Below, one piece after another: positions 33,568 to 42,234 of a stretch of DNA of 64,000 bases; positions within the stretch are counted from its first letter, which is position 1, and each line of letters starts with the position of its first letter. The position numbers and the translations under genes were made by a program. Source of the DNA: Oscillospiraceae bacterium (GTDB taxonomy: Bacteria; Bacillota; Clostridia; Oscillospirales; Ruminococcaceae); assembly GCA_021769725.1 (NCBI GenBank), contig JAETSI010000012.1, positions 1-64,000 of the forward strand, read 5' to 3'. Below the pieces are notes generated by a model. It searched no databases. It was not told the DNA's origin and saw nothing but the letters and a program-made list of their open reading frames with translations.

Positions 33568-34020
33568 TCACTCCGCTTTGCCGCCGTCTGCCACCACAAA
33601 GGTTATCTCGCAGGAAACAGCTTTTTCTCCGCCTACAGAAGCAATAGCCTTTCCTGTTCCGACAGGGCCTCTCTGACGTATCATTTCAACCTCAAGATCA
33701 AGAACATCTCCGGGCATTACCTGACGGCGGAACTTTGCTTTGTCGATACCGCCGAACAAGCCGATCTTGCCCTTGAATTCAGGCTTTGAGAGCATACATA
33801 CAGCCCCTGCCTGAGCCAGCATTTCTATCATCAGAACGCCGGGCGTCACAGGGTATCCCGGAAAGTGACCCTTGAACCAGAAGTCGTCTTCCCTTATATA
33901 CTTTCTTGCCTTTATCCTCACGCCGACTTCTATTTCAGTTACCTCGTCGATAAGCAGAAACGGATCTCGATGAGGGATTATCTCCATTATCTGTTCTTTG
34001 TTCATTAAAACGTCTGACAT
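33568..34020 (-). CDS. fabZ: 3-hydroxyacyl-ACP dehydratase FabZ
   Basis: This 150-residue hot-dog fold dehydratase is in the elongation cycle. IIPHRDPFLLIDEV (active-site His) and GHFPGYPVTPGVLMIEMLAQAGA (with the conserved Glu) are visible. I use ATG 34020 (MSDVLMNKEQ) because GGGAGG lies just upstream; the longer frame adds nine residues. It lies between accB and accC in the operon. Confidence 0.94.
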   Translation of the reverse strand: MSDVLMNKEQIMEIIPHRDPFLLIDEVTEIEVGVRIKARKYIREDDFWFKGHFPGYPVTPGVLMIEMLAQAGAVCMLSKPEFKGKIGLFGGIDKAKFRRQVMPGDVLDLEVEMIRQRGPVGTGKAIASVGGEKAVSCEITFVVADGGKAE

Positions 34021-34051
34021 TTCATCTGCCTCCCTTTTATTAAGCAACGTA

Positions 34052-34525
34052 TTATTCGATTATCATTATCGGCTGATCGTATTCCACAGCCTGTCCGTCG
34101 GAGACGAGTATCTCCTTTACAGTGCCGTCAAATTCAGACTTTATCTCGTTCATCAGCTTCATCGACTCGATTATCATGATAACATCGCCCTTTTTCACGC
34201 TATCTCCGACCTTTACAAAAGGAGGCTTATCAGGTGAAGGAGCGGCATAGAAAGTTCCGACAATAGGTGATTTCACCGCATTACCGGAAACATTTCCGGA
34301 AGTCTGAGCTTCTTCCCTGTCCGCCTGAACAGGTGCAGCCGCAGCAGCCTGCTGTACAGGAGCTGCAAAAGGCATCATTGCCGGAGGCGGAGTGAATTTC
34401 TTTCCCTTGACAGTAATTTTCCTGTCTCCGTCCTCAACAGTGATCTCGGAAAGCTCGTTTTCAGAAACAAGCTTTGCCAGCTTTTCTATAGTTTCAAGTT
34501 CAAACTGACCGTAAATTTTATCCAT
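34052..34525 (-). CDS. accB: Biotin carboxyl carrier protein of acetyl-CoA carboxylase
   Basis: This 157-residue protein carries biotin on Lys123 in IIESMKLMNEIKS. The family usually shows EAMKM, so the ESMKL variant is slightly unusual but common in Firmicutes. A flexible Ala/Pro/Gln linker (about 45-80) joins the N-terminal helix to the biotinyl domain (about 85-157). It follows fabF by 12 bases. Confidence 0.94.
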   Translation of the reverse strand: MDKIYGQFELETIEKLAKLVSENELSEITVEDGDRKITVKGKKFTPPPAMMPFAAPVQQAAAAAPVQADREEAQTSGNVSGNAVKSPIVGTFYAAPSPDKPPFVKVGDSVKKGDVIMIIESMKLMNEIKSEFDGTVKEILVSDGQAVEYDQPIMIIE

Positions 34526-34537
34526 TGCAGAGTCTCC

Positions 34538-35794
34538 TTAATCCTTTATTTTCTTGAAGCAGAGCGTGCCGTTGTGACCGCCGAATCCCAATGAATTAGA
34601 CAGCGCAACGTTTACATCCTGCCGGATATTTCCTTCAGTGCAGCAGTCAAGATCGCATTCCTCATCGGGTACTTTATATCCTACAGTTCTGTGGATAAGT
34701 CCCTCCTCGATAGTCTTGGCGCAGACAACAGCTTCCACTGCTCCTGCTGCGCCGAGAAGATGACCTATCATGGACTTAGTAGAATTGATCTTCACATTCT
34801 TTGCATCGTCGCCTAAAGCCAGCTTGATAGCTGCTGTCTCGTATTTGTCGTTAAGACCTGTCGCAGTACCGTGAGCATTGATATAGTCAACATCCGAAGG
34901 CTTTACTCCAGCTTCCTCCATAGCAAGCGTTATGCCCATTCCTGCCGCTTCGCCCGAGGGCATAGGGGATGTCATATGGTAGCCGTCGTCTGTAGCGCCG
35001 TAACCGGCTATCTCACAGTATATCTTAGCTCCCCTTGCCTTTGCGTGCTCATACTCTTCAAGGATAAGCATACCGCTGCCCTCGCCAAGGACAAAACCAT
35101 TTCTCTCCTTGTCAAAGGGGATAGATGCACGTTCGGGATCTTCAGATCTTGTAAGCGCTTTCATGTTATTGAATCCGCCGTAGGTAAACTCAGTGGTCGA
35201 GCTTTCTGTTCCGCCTGCAATGCATACGTCAAGATAACCGTCCTTGATCTTGCGGAACGCCTCGCCCAGGGCATGAGTTCCCGAAGCGCAGGCAGATGCA
35301 ATAGAATAATTAGCTCCTCTGAAGCCTGTTTTCATAGCGATAGTTCCTGCCGCCATATTTGATATCATCATGGGAACGTAAAATACCGATATTCTTCCGG
35401 GTCCTTTTTCAAGATACTTTCCGTATTCCGAAAGAGTAAGGTCGATGCCGCCGATACCGCAGCCGATGAGAACTCCGGCTCTGTAGGGGTCAATATCACC
35501 AAAATCCGAACCAGCATCTGTCAGCGCCTCGTGAGCGGCAACAAGAGCATACTTTGTGAACGTATCCATTCGTCTGGCTTCTTTCTTGTCAAAGCATCCT
35601 TTAACGTCATAGTAATCCTCTTCATTAAAATCTCTTACCAGTCCCGATACTCTGATGCCTGTGCGCTCTGTATCAAAATGATCTATACGGGAGATACCGA
35701 CTCTGTTTTCAACGATACCTTCCCAGAATTTTTCAACACCTGTTCCCAGAGGAGTAACTGCTCCGAGACCTGTAATAACAACTCTTCTTCTCAT
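34538..35794 (-). CDS. fabF: Beta-ketoacyl-ACP synthase II
   Basis: This 418-residue condensing enzyme has the Cys-His-His triad: Cys169 in IASACASGTHALGE, His in INAHGTATGLND (about 308) and His in MIGHLLGAAGAVEA (about 345). The start is ATG 35794 (MRRRVVITGLG) after GAAAGGATATAAT; a longer frame is unlikely. It lies 30 bases after fabG. Confidence 0.95.
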   Translation of the reverse strand: MRRRVVITGLGAVTPLGTGVEKFWEGIVENRVGISRIDHFDTERTGIRVSGLVRDFNEEDYYDVKGCFDKKEARRMDTFTKYALVAAHEALTDAGSDFGDIDPYRAGVLIGCGIGGIDLTLSEYGKYLEKGPGRISVFYVPMMISNMAAGTIAMKTGFRGANYSIASACASGTHALGEAFRKIKDGYLDVCIAGGTESSTTEFTYGGFNNMKALTRSEDPERASIPFDKERNGFVLGEGSGMLILEEYEHAKARGAKIYCEIAGYGATDDGYHMTSPMPSGEAAGMGITLAMEEAGVKPSDVDYINAHGTATGLNDKYETAAIKLALGDDAKNVKINSTKSMIGHLLGAAGAVEAVVCAKTIEEGLIHRTVGYKVPDEECDLDCCTEGNIRQDVNVALSNSLGFGGHNGTLCFKKIKD

Positions 35795-35824
35795 ATTATA
35801 TCCTTTCTTTTTTATCATATGGGA

Positions 35825-36565
35825 TCACATTGAAAGTCCGCCGGAGATCTCAATAACCTGTCCTGTAACATAAGATGAATCCTCTGAAACAAGGAACGAA
35901 ACCACCGATGCGATCTCCTCCGGTTCGCCGTATCTTCTCATAGCAACGGCTTCAAGCATTTTAGCCTTATAATCCTCGGCAAGAACATCGGTCATAGGGG
36001 TGTGGATAAATCCGGGAGCTACGGCGTTGCAGGTAATATTCTTTCTGCCGTACTCCTTGGCTATAGTCTTTGTCATGCCTATCAGAGCTGCCTTTGAAGC
36101 GGAATAATTGATCTGTCCCGGATTTCCATAAAGACCTGCCACGGAAGAAACATTAACGATCCTGCCGTGCTTCTGCTTCATCATAACGGGGCAGACATTT
36201 TTCAGCATATTGAAAACGCTCTTCTGATTAACGGCGATAACGGCGTCATATTCGTCCTCGCTCATTCTTGCAAGAAGCTTGTCCTTTGTAATGCCGGCGT
36301 TGTTCACCAGAGCGTCTATGCTGCCCATCTGTTCTTTTACTGCCTTGACCATTGCCTCACAGTCAGCCATTTTTGATACGTCAGCGGCAAAACAAATAAC
36401 TTTAACTCCGAAAGCCGCACACTCTGCGGCAACTTCTTCTGCCTTTGCCTTATCGCCGTCGCTGGGATAGTGATTGAGAGCTATATCGAATCCGTCTTTT
36501 GCCAGTCTTTTTGCTATGCAGGCGCCTATCCCCTGTGATGCGCCGGTTATCAGTGCTACTGCCAT
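35825..36565 (-). CDS. fabG: 3-oxoacyl-ACP reductase
   Basis: This 246-residue short-chain dehydrogenase reduces 3-oxoacyl-ACP with NADPH. GASQGIGACIAKRLAKDG is the cofactor loop (residues 7-24), NNAGITKDKL is present, and the catalytic Tyr-Lys pair lies in YSASKAAL near 152. It sits 21 bases after fabK. Its place inside the fab operon supports the FabG role over other SDR functions. Confidence 0.95.
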   Translation of the reverse strand: MAVALITGASQGIGACIAKRLAKDGFDIALNHYPSDGDKAKAEEVAAECAAFGVKVICFAADVSKMADCEAMVKAVKEQMGSIDALVNNAGITKDKLLARMSEDEYDAVIAVNQKSVFNMLKNVCPVMMKQKHGRIVNVSSVAGLYGNPGQINYSASKAALIGMTKTIAKEYGRKNITCNAVAPGFIHTPMTDVLAEDYKAKMLEAVAMRRYGEPEEIASVVSFLVSEDSSYVTGQVIEISGGLSM

Positions 36566-36586
36566 TATATTTCCTCCTGATATTAA

Positions 36587-37513
36587 TTAGTATTTAAGAA
36601 GTTTTTCTGCCTGCTCCATGATCTCACAGATAATATCCTTACATGGTTTGACATCCTTTATCATTCCTGCGATAGCGCCGCAGAGGAAAGAACCCTCTTC
36701 AAGATTTCCGTCCTGAACAGCCTTTCTCAGAGATCCGAGAGTAACCTCCTCGAACTGCTCCGGAGTAAGACTTCCGTCCCTTTCGCCGCTTGCAAGCATC
36801 TTTGAGAACTTCGTCTTTACGTTCCGGCACGGATGTCCCGTATATCTTCCGGTAACAACGCTGTCGGTATCCTTTGCCTTTACAACGAGATCCTTGAATG
36901 TCTGGTGTATCTGACATTCCTCTGACGCAAGGAAGCGTGTACCGATCTGGACGCCCTCTGCGCCCAGCATAAAGGAAGCTGCCACACCTCTTCCGTCAGC
37001 AATTCCTCCGGCTGCGATAACCGGTATTTCCAGAGCGTCAGCGACCTGCGGAACGAGACACATAGTGGTAATTTCTCCGATATGACCGCCCGATTCAGTA
37101 CCCTCTGCAACAACGGCGTCAGCTCCTGCCCTTTCCATTCTCTTGGCAAGAGCAACCGAGGGGATAACGGGAATTACCTTTATTCCGGCTTCCTTCCAGG
37201 CAGGGATATACTTTCCGGGGTTTCCCGCACCCGTTGTAACGACCGCAACTTTCTCGTCGATGCACAGCTGTGCAAGATCATCTGCATTAGGGCTCATAAG
37301 CATGATATTAACGCCGAAAGGCTTATCGGTCTTTTCCTTGCAGAGACGTATCTGCTCCCTGAGATAGTCGATAGGTGCGCTGCCGCCTGCGATAAGACCA
37401 ACTCCTCCTGCGTTTGAAACGGCTGCGGCAAGAGTATGCTCGGCGACCCATGCCATACCTCCCTGTATAACAGGATACTGACAGCCTAAAAGTTCGGTGA
37501 TCCTTGTTTTCAT
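36587..37513 (-). CDS. fabK: Enoyl-ACP reductase II (FMN-dependent)
   Basis: This 308-residue flavoprotein of the NMO/FabK TIM-barrel family carries out the last reduction of each elongation cycle. GCQYPVIQGGMAWVAEHTLA (9-28), PVIPSVALAKRMERAGADAVVAEG and the GGIADGRGVAAS FMN loop are visible. The context makes FabK the likely name, as opposed to nitronate monooxygenase. No fabI homologue appears in the window. FabK-type reductases are insensitive to triclosan by family knowledge. Confidence 0.93.
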   Translation of the reverse strand: MKTRITELLGCQYPVIQGGMAWVAEHTLAAAVSNAGGVGLIAGGSAPIDYLREQIRLCKEKTDKPFGVNIMLMSPNADDLAQLCIDEKVAVVTTGAGNPGKYIPAWKEAGIKVIPVIPSVALAKRMERAGADAVVAEGTESGGHIGEITTMCLVPQVADALEIPVIAAGGIADGRGVAASFMLGAEGVQIGTRFLASEECQIHQTFKDLVVKAKDTDSVVTGRYTGHPCRNVKTKFSKMLASGERDGSLTPEQFEEVTLGSLRKAVQDGNLEEGSFLCGAIAGMIKDVKPCKDIICEIMEQAEKLLKY

Positions 37514-37529
37514 ATGTCAAAACTCCTTT

Positions 37530-38516
37530 TTAATATTCCATTATGATTCCGCCGTACGTAAGACCTGCGCCGAATCCGATAAGTGCAAGCTTTTCACCTC
37601 TGCGTATGCGTCCGTCCTCTATGCCTGCATTAAGCGCCAGCGGAATAGATGCGCTCGATGTATTTCCGAAGCGGTCAAGAGTAATAATAAACTTATCCAT
37701 GTCCGCTCCCAGCTTCTTGGCAGCAGTCTCTATAATACGCACATTTGCCTGATGCGGTATGAACCAATCGATGTCATCTTTGGTCACGCCAATTTTTCCG
37801 GCAGCATTTTCAAATGCGTTCGGCAGCGCCTGAGTAGCGAATTTATAGACAGTTCTTCCGTCCTGATAAAGCATATGCATTGCTTTTTCGGGGAATCCAT
37901 CATTGAAATCGCTTTCCAGCTTTATTTCCTTTGCCGGATAGAGATTCTTTGCAAAGAGCACCCTTGCTCCGCTTCCGTCAGAGCCAAGGAAAGATGAGAA
38001 CATTTTGTCACTTTTCTCCACAACAACAGCTGCCGCCCCGTCTCCGAAGAGAATGCAGGTCTGCCTGTCTGTGAAGTCACAGAAGCGTGAGGTGGCCTCA
38101 CTTGATACCACAAGAACATATTTCAGGGAATCATCAGTAGCAAGAAATCTCCGTGCCGTATCCATTGCATAAACGAAGCCGCTGCACGCTGCGTTCTGGT
38201 CAAAAGCCGCTGCATTTTCTGCGCCGATCTCATACTGGATAATACTTGCCATACTCGGGGTCAGGAAGTCGGAAGTAACAGTTGTACAGATAACCAGTCC
38301 TATCTCCTCAGGCTTCACCCCGGACTTTTCAAGAGCGGCAAGAGCTGCCATTTTTCCCATATACCATACCGGCTCCCAGCCTGCCATATGACGTTCAACA
38401 ATGCCCGTTCTTGTGCGGATCCACTCGTCGTTGGTATCCACAAATTTTTTAAAGTCATCGTTGACCAGCTTCTGCTCAGGCACATATGTGCCCATACCCA
38501 AAATGTTGATTCCCAT
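37530..38516 (-). CDS. fabH: Beta-ketoacyl-ACP synthase III
   Basis: This 328-residue initiation enzyme joins acetyl-CoA and malonyl-ACP. The triad is Cys111 in NAACSGFVYAMD, His in WFIPHQANVRI (about 255) and Asn in RFGNTSSASIP (about 285). It is the first gene of the ten-gene fab/acc operon, and the 275-base gap before it separates it from the divergent fabD. The start codon has AAAGGAGCATTTTT upstream. Confidence 0.95.
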   Translation of the reverse strand: MGINILGMGTYVPEQKLVNDDFKKFVDTNDEWIRTRTGIVERHMAGWEPVWYMGKMAALAALEKSGVKPEEIGLVICTTVTSDFLTPSMASIIQYEIGAENAAAFDQNAACSGFVYAMDTARRFLATDDSLKYVLVVSSEATSRFCDFTDRQTCILFGDGAAAVVVEKSDKMFSSFLGSDGSGARVLFAKNLYPAKEIKLESDFNDGFPEKAMHMLYQDGRTVYKFATQALPNAFENAAGKIGVTKDDIDWFIPHQANVRIIETAAKKLGADMDKFIITLDRFGNTSSASIPLALNAGIEDGRIRRGEKLALIGFGAGLTYGGIIMEY

Positions 38517-38791
38517 TAAAAATGCTCCTTTAAATGAAAAATTATTGTAATACTGTTGTCAAACAAGAAAATTTATGTTATATTATTGATAGGGAGATCT
38601 GAGACAGACCTCTCCGAAGAATAAACCTACATACATTATATTGTAAATCATTTCCGGATTTTTTGCAATGATATTTCAAAACTTTATTTATTGCAAGCGA
38701 AAATATCGTTATTTTAAACAAAAAAACTGTCAAATTTTCGGTACTTTTACTAATTATTTGTATATAGCATACAGAAAGGAAGTTTCATATT
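38517..38791. promoter_or_regulatory. Divergent fabH/fabD control region
   Basis: A hairpin-forming segment near 38590-38625 (GGAGA..TCTCC type), a minus-strand TATAAT near 38637, and a sequence TTAGTAAAAGTACCGAA (minus strand near 38750) lie in the gap. The last one loosely resembles a FapR-type site but is not a clean palindrome. No fapR, fabT or MarR gene lies next to the operon, so the regulator is probably elsewhere. Confidence 0.35.
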
Positions 38792-39706
38792 ATGACAATT
38801 TCACTATTTTCCGGACAGGGATCACAGTACGAAGGAATGGGAAAGGACATTGCGGAAGCATTTCCTGAAACGGCGAAGATCTACGATACCGGCTCGGAGA
38901 TAATGGGCACAGACCTGAAAGCTCTTTGCTTTAATACTCCTATCGAAGAACTTTCACGTACCGCCAATGCTCAGCCGGCTATCATGACCACATCTATCGT
39001 CTGCCTGACAGCCGCCCTCTCAAAAGGATATAAGACGGATGGCGTGGCAGGACACTCTCTGGGCGAATATGCCGCCATGTACGCATCCGGCATGATCTCC
39101 CTTGAGGACGCTTTCCGGCTCATCAGGGCAAGAGCTACCGCAATGGAATCGGCTGCCGGAGAACACAAGGGCGCAATGGCTGCCGTTATGAAAATTGCTC
39201 CGGAAAAGGTCGAGGAGATCTGCTGCGGCGCAAAGGAATACGTTGCCGCTGTAAACTTCAACTCCCCTGCTCAGACGGTAATTGCCGGAACACCGGAGGG
39301 AATCGCCGAAGTCACCGAAGTATTCAAGGAACTCAAAGCGAGAGTCGTTCCGCTGAAAGTTGCCGGAGCATTCCATTCAAAGCTGATGCAGTCTGCCGCA
39401 GACAGCTTCTACGAGACGGCAAAAACCGTGACTTTCAAAGCTCCGCAGATAAAATATTACTCCAACGTCACAGGCGGCGAGCTGACGGAACTGCCGGATA
39501 TGGCTGAACTTCTTGCAAAACACATCGTATCGCCCGTTCGCTTCACATCTGAACTTGCTGCCATGAGCGAAGCAGGCGCAGATAAATTTGCAGAATTCGG
39601 TCCCGGAAAGACTCTCACCGGACTTGTAAAAAAGACTCTTCCCGGCGCTGCGGCATTCAATATTGAAAACCTTGAAACACTTGAAGGAGCTGATATATAT
39701 GAATAA
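38792..39706 (+). CDS. fabD: Malonyl-CoA:ACP transacylase
   Basis: This 304-residue acyltransferase loads malonate on ACP. SGQGSQYEGMGKDI (residues 7-20), the nucleophile Ser in VAGHSLGEYAAMYASG near 88 and His in GAFHSKLM near 193 are clear. It diverges from the rest of the fab operon, which is unusual because fabD most often sits between fabH/fabK and fabG. It overlaps aroE by eight bases. Confidence 0.94.
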   Translation: MTISLFSGQGSQYEGMGKDIAEAFPETAKIYDTGSEIMGTDLKALCFNTPIEELSRTANAQPAIMTTSIVCLTAALSKGYKTDGVAGHSLGEYAAMYASGMISLEDAFRLIRARATAMESAAGEHKGAMAAVMKIAPEKVEEICCGAKEYVAAVNFNSPAQTVIAGTPEGIAEVTEVFKELKARVVPLKVAGAFHSKLMQSAADSFYETAKTVTFKAPQIKYYSNVTGGELTELPDMAELLAKHIVSPVRFTSELAAMSEAGADKFAEFGPGKTLTGLVKKTLPGAAAFNIENLETLEGADIYE

Positions 39707-40538
39707 ATTTGCCCTTATCGGTCATCCGCTGGGACACTCCATGTCCCCTCTCATCCACGACAAACTCTTTGCCCTCAGCGGCTTTGAAGCAGAACCCTAT
39801 CAGCTTATTGATATCGCTCCCGAAGATATCGCTTCACGCCGTCCGCTGCTTGAAGAATACCTGGGAATGAACGTGACTATCCCACACAAGCAGTCGGTCA
39901 TCCAGCTCATGGACGAGCTTGGGGACAGTGCAAAGAGATACAATTCCGTAAACTGCATAAAAAACGACGATGGCAGACTTATCGGCTATAATACGGACTG
40001 CGACGGTTTTCTGCGTTCCGTTGAGCTGCTGTCGATAAGCGAAAACGTAGTTATTCTCGGCTGCGGCGGCGTAGGACGTATGATGGCTATTGAGACGGCT
40101 CTCCACGGCGGTTCGATTACTCTTGCCGTTATTCCGCAGGATGTAAAAGCCGCACAGCTGCTCATGGCTGAAATCATGGAAAAGTGCGGCGGAGCATCCG
40201 TTAAAATTGCTGATATATCTACACTTGACGGAAATTTTGATCTGCTTGTGAACGCTACGCCCGTCGGAATGTACCCCAAGACCGACGCCTGCGCCGTAAG
40301 CGACAAGGTCATTGAAAACTGTCTCAGCTTTTTCGATGCAGTTTACAATCCCACCGAAACGCTGCTTATGAAGAAAGCACGGGTTCTCGGAAAAACTGCC
40401 GTAGGCGGAGCTTCCATGCTGGTATATCAGGCGGTAAAGGCTCATGAGATCTGGTACGGCAGCACTTTTGCCGCCGAGGATATCTCAAAGATCATCCTTG
40501 AAGTTGAAAACTCAGTTGACCTGATGAATAAAAAATAA
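39699..40538 (+). CDS. aroE: Shikimate dehydrogenase
   Basis: This 279-residue enzyme reduces 3-dehydroshikimate with NADPH in the aromatic amino acid pathway. I use ATG 39699 (MNKFALIGHPLGHSMSP), preceded by GAAGGAGC. NVTIPHKQSV holds the catalytic Lys, NTDCDGF holds the Asp, and ILGCGGVGRM is the nucleotide loop. It overlaps the fabD stop, which points to coupled translation of a lipid gene and an aromatic gene. Confidence 0.92.
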   Translation: MNKFALIGHPLGHSMSPLIHDKLFALSGFEAEPYQLIDIAPEDIASRRPLLEEYLGMNVTIPHKQSVIQLMDELGDSAKRYNSVNCIKNDDGRLIGYNTDCDGFLRSVELLSISENVVILGCGGVGRMMAIETALHGGSITLAVIPQDVKAAQLLMAEIMEKCGGASVKIADISTLDGNFDLLVNATPVGMYPKTDACAVSDKVIENCLSFFDAVYNPTETLLMKKARVLGKTAVGGASMLVYQAVKAHEIWYGSTFAAEDISKIILEVENSVDLMNKK

Positions 40539-40551
40539 GAGGAGTAACGAT

Positions 40552-41052
40552 ATGACAGTATTTCTTTGCGGATTTATGGGCTGTGGAAAGTCCACGTCCG
40601 GAAAGCTGGCGGCTAAAAAGCTTGGCTGCGGCTTCTGCGATACCGACGATCTGATTGTCCGTACCCTCGATATGTCCATCCCGGATATCTTTGAACAGAA
40701 AGGCGAACCGTTTTTCCGCACGACCGAAGCTGAAATAGTAAAATCTCTCTGCGGCAAAACTGTCGTTGCAGCCTGCGGAGGAGGAGCAATGCTCAATCCC
40801 GATACGGCACGTGCGGCACGTGAAGCAGGCGCTGCGGTGATATTTCTTGACGTTCCGTTCGACATCTGCTACGACCGGATAAACGGCGACGAAAACCGGC
40901 CTATCGCCGCACGTTCAACCAAAGAAGAGCTTCATGAGCTTTTCAGCAAACGCAGAAGCATCTACCTCAGCCACTCGACGGTAAGGATAGACTGCGGCAG
41001 CAAAAGTCCCGTTGAGATCGCCGAGAGCATCGCAGAATCGGTGTTCAGATAA
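40552..41052 (+). CDS. aroK: Shikimate kinase
   Basis: This 166-residue ATP-dependent kinase acts on shikimate. Walker A is GFMGCGKSTSGKLAA (residues 6-20), DTDDL follows near 33, and AACGGGAMLN lies near 74. It follows aroE by 13 bases and so is the next step of the pathway in the same operon. Confidence 0.93.
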   Translation: MTVFLCGFMGCGKSTSGKLAAKKLGCGFCDTDDLIVRTLDMSIPDIFEQKGEPFFRTTEAEIVKSLCGKTVVAACGGGAMLNPDTARAAREAGAAVIFLDVPFDICYDRINGDENRPIAARSTKEELHELFSKRRSIYLSHSTVRIDCGSKSPVEIAESIAESVFR

Positions 41053-41063
41053 GGAGTAAAACT

Positions 41064-42233
41064 ATGCTTATTTACAACGCTGAAATTTACACTATGGATT
41101 CCGCCGGCATTATTCAAAACGGCTGGGTCAGGACGGAAAACGGAAAGATCGCTGAAATCGGAACAGGAACCCCGGAGAGTATCCCCGATGACAGCATCGA
41201 CGCCCGTGGGGGAACGCTGCTCCCCGGCTTTATCGACGCACATACTCATCTTGGCATCATCGAGGACGGCATCGACTTTGAAGGCGACGACTGCAACGAA
41301 TCGACCGATCCCTTTTCCCCGCAGATGAGGGCGATCGACGCCATAAATCCCTTTGACCGCTGCTTTGAAGAAGCAAGAATGAGGGGGATAACCGCTGTGG
41401 CTTCCGGCCCCGGAAGCGCCAATCCGTGCGGCGGTGAGATCTGCGCCTTAAAGACAAACGGACGGCGTATCGACGATATGGTGATAAAGCAGTGCGGCAT
41501 CAAGTTCGCACTGGGCGAAAATCCAAAAAATGTCTACAACGGACGTGACGAAACGCCAATAACGAGAATGGCGGTCGCTGCCGTTATCCGTGAGGGACTT
41601 TACAAGGCACGCCGCTATGTTCATGACATGGACAGCTACTATTCCGACAGTGAAAACTACGATCCTCCAGAGTACGATATCAAATGCGAAGCGCTCATGC
41701 CCCTGCTGGACCGCAAGATGAAAGCGTTTTTTCACTGTCACCGTGCAGACGACATCTGTACGGCTATGAGGATCGCCGGCGAATTTTTCCTCGACCCGGT
41801 AATCATTCATGGCACTGAGGGCTATAAAATAGCCGATATTCTTGCCGAGGAAAAGATTCCGGTTATCTGCGGCCCTGTCATCTGCGACCGCTGCAAGCCG
41901 GAAATGAAAGGTCTGGAACTCAAAAATGCCGCTGTCCTGCATGAAAACGGCGTAAAGATCGCCATATGCACCGACCACACGGTAATTCCGGTACAATATC
42001 TTCCATTGTCGGCTCAGGCGGCAGTAAAGGGCGGTCTGGAACTTTCGGAGGCTCTGAAAACGCTCACATCATATCCTGCCGAGATCCTCGGCATCGACGA
42101 CGTAGCAGGAAGTCTCGCAGCAGGCAAGGACGCCGACCTCCAGCTCTATCCACGTGGGCAGAATCCACTTGACCTTATGTCAGAACCGATTCTCGTCATG
42201 ATAAACGGCGAAATATGCCGAAAGGATACTTAA
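41064..42233 (+). CDS. Amidohydrolase family protein
   Basis: This 389-residue metal-dependent hydrolase has the metal-binding HxH in LLPGFIDAHTHLGIIEDG (residues about 51-68). Later FFHCHRADDI and VIIHGTEGYK hold further His ligands, and ICTDHTVIPVQ holds the late Asp. The fold is the imidazolonepropionase/adenine deaminase-like branch. Substrate is not clear. It lies 11 bases after aroK and one base before the next gene. Confidence 0.85.
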   Translation: MLIYNAEIYTMDSAGIIQNGWVRTENGKIAEIGTGTPESIPDDSIDARGGTLLPGFIDAHTHLGIIEDGIDFEGDDCNESTDPFSPQMRAIDAINPFDRCFEEARMRGITAVASGPGSANPCGGEICALKTNGRRIDDMVIKQCGIKFALGENPKNVYNGRDETPITRMAVAAVIREGLYKARRYVHDMDSYYSDSENYDPPEYDIKCEALMPLLDRKMKAFFHCHRADDICTAMRIAGEFFLDPVIIHGTEGYKIADILAEEKIPVICGPVICDRCKPEMKGLELKNAAVLHENGVKIAICTDHTVIPVQYLPLSAQAAVKGGLELSEALKTLTSYPAEILGIDDVAGSLAAGKDADLQLYPRGQNPLDLMSEPILVMINGEICRKDT

Positions 42234-42234
42234 A

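Noticed and set aside
38740-38760. FapR operator in the fabH/fabD gap
   Set aside because: The sequence TTAGTAAAAGTACCGAA is only partly similar to the consensus and is not a clean palindrome; kept only as a low-confidence remark.
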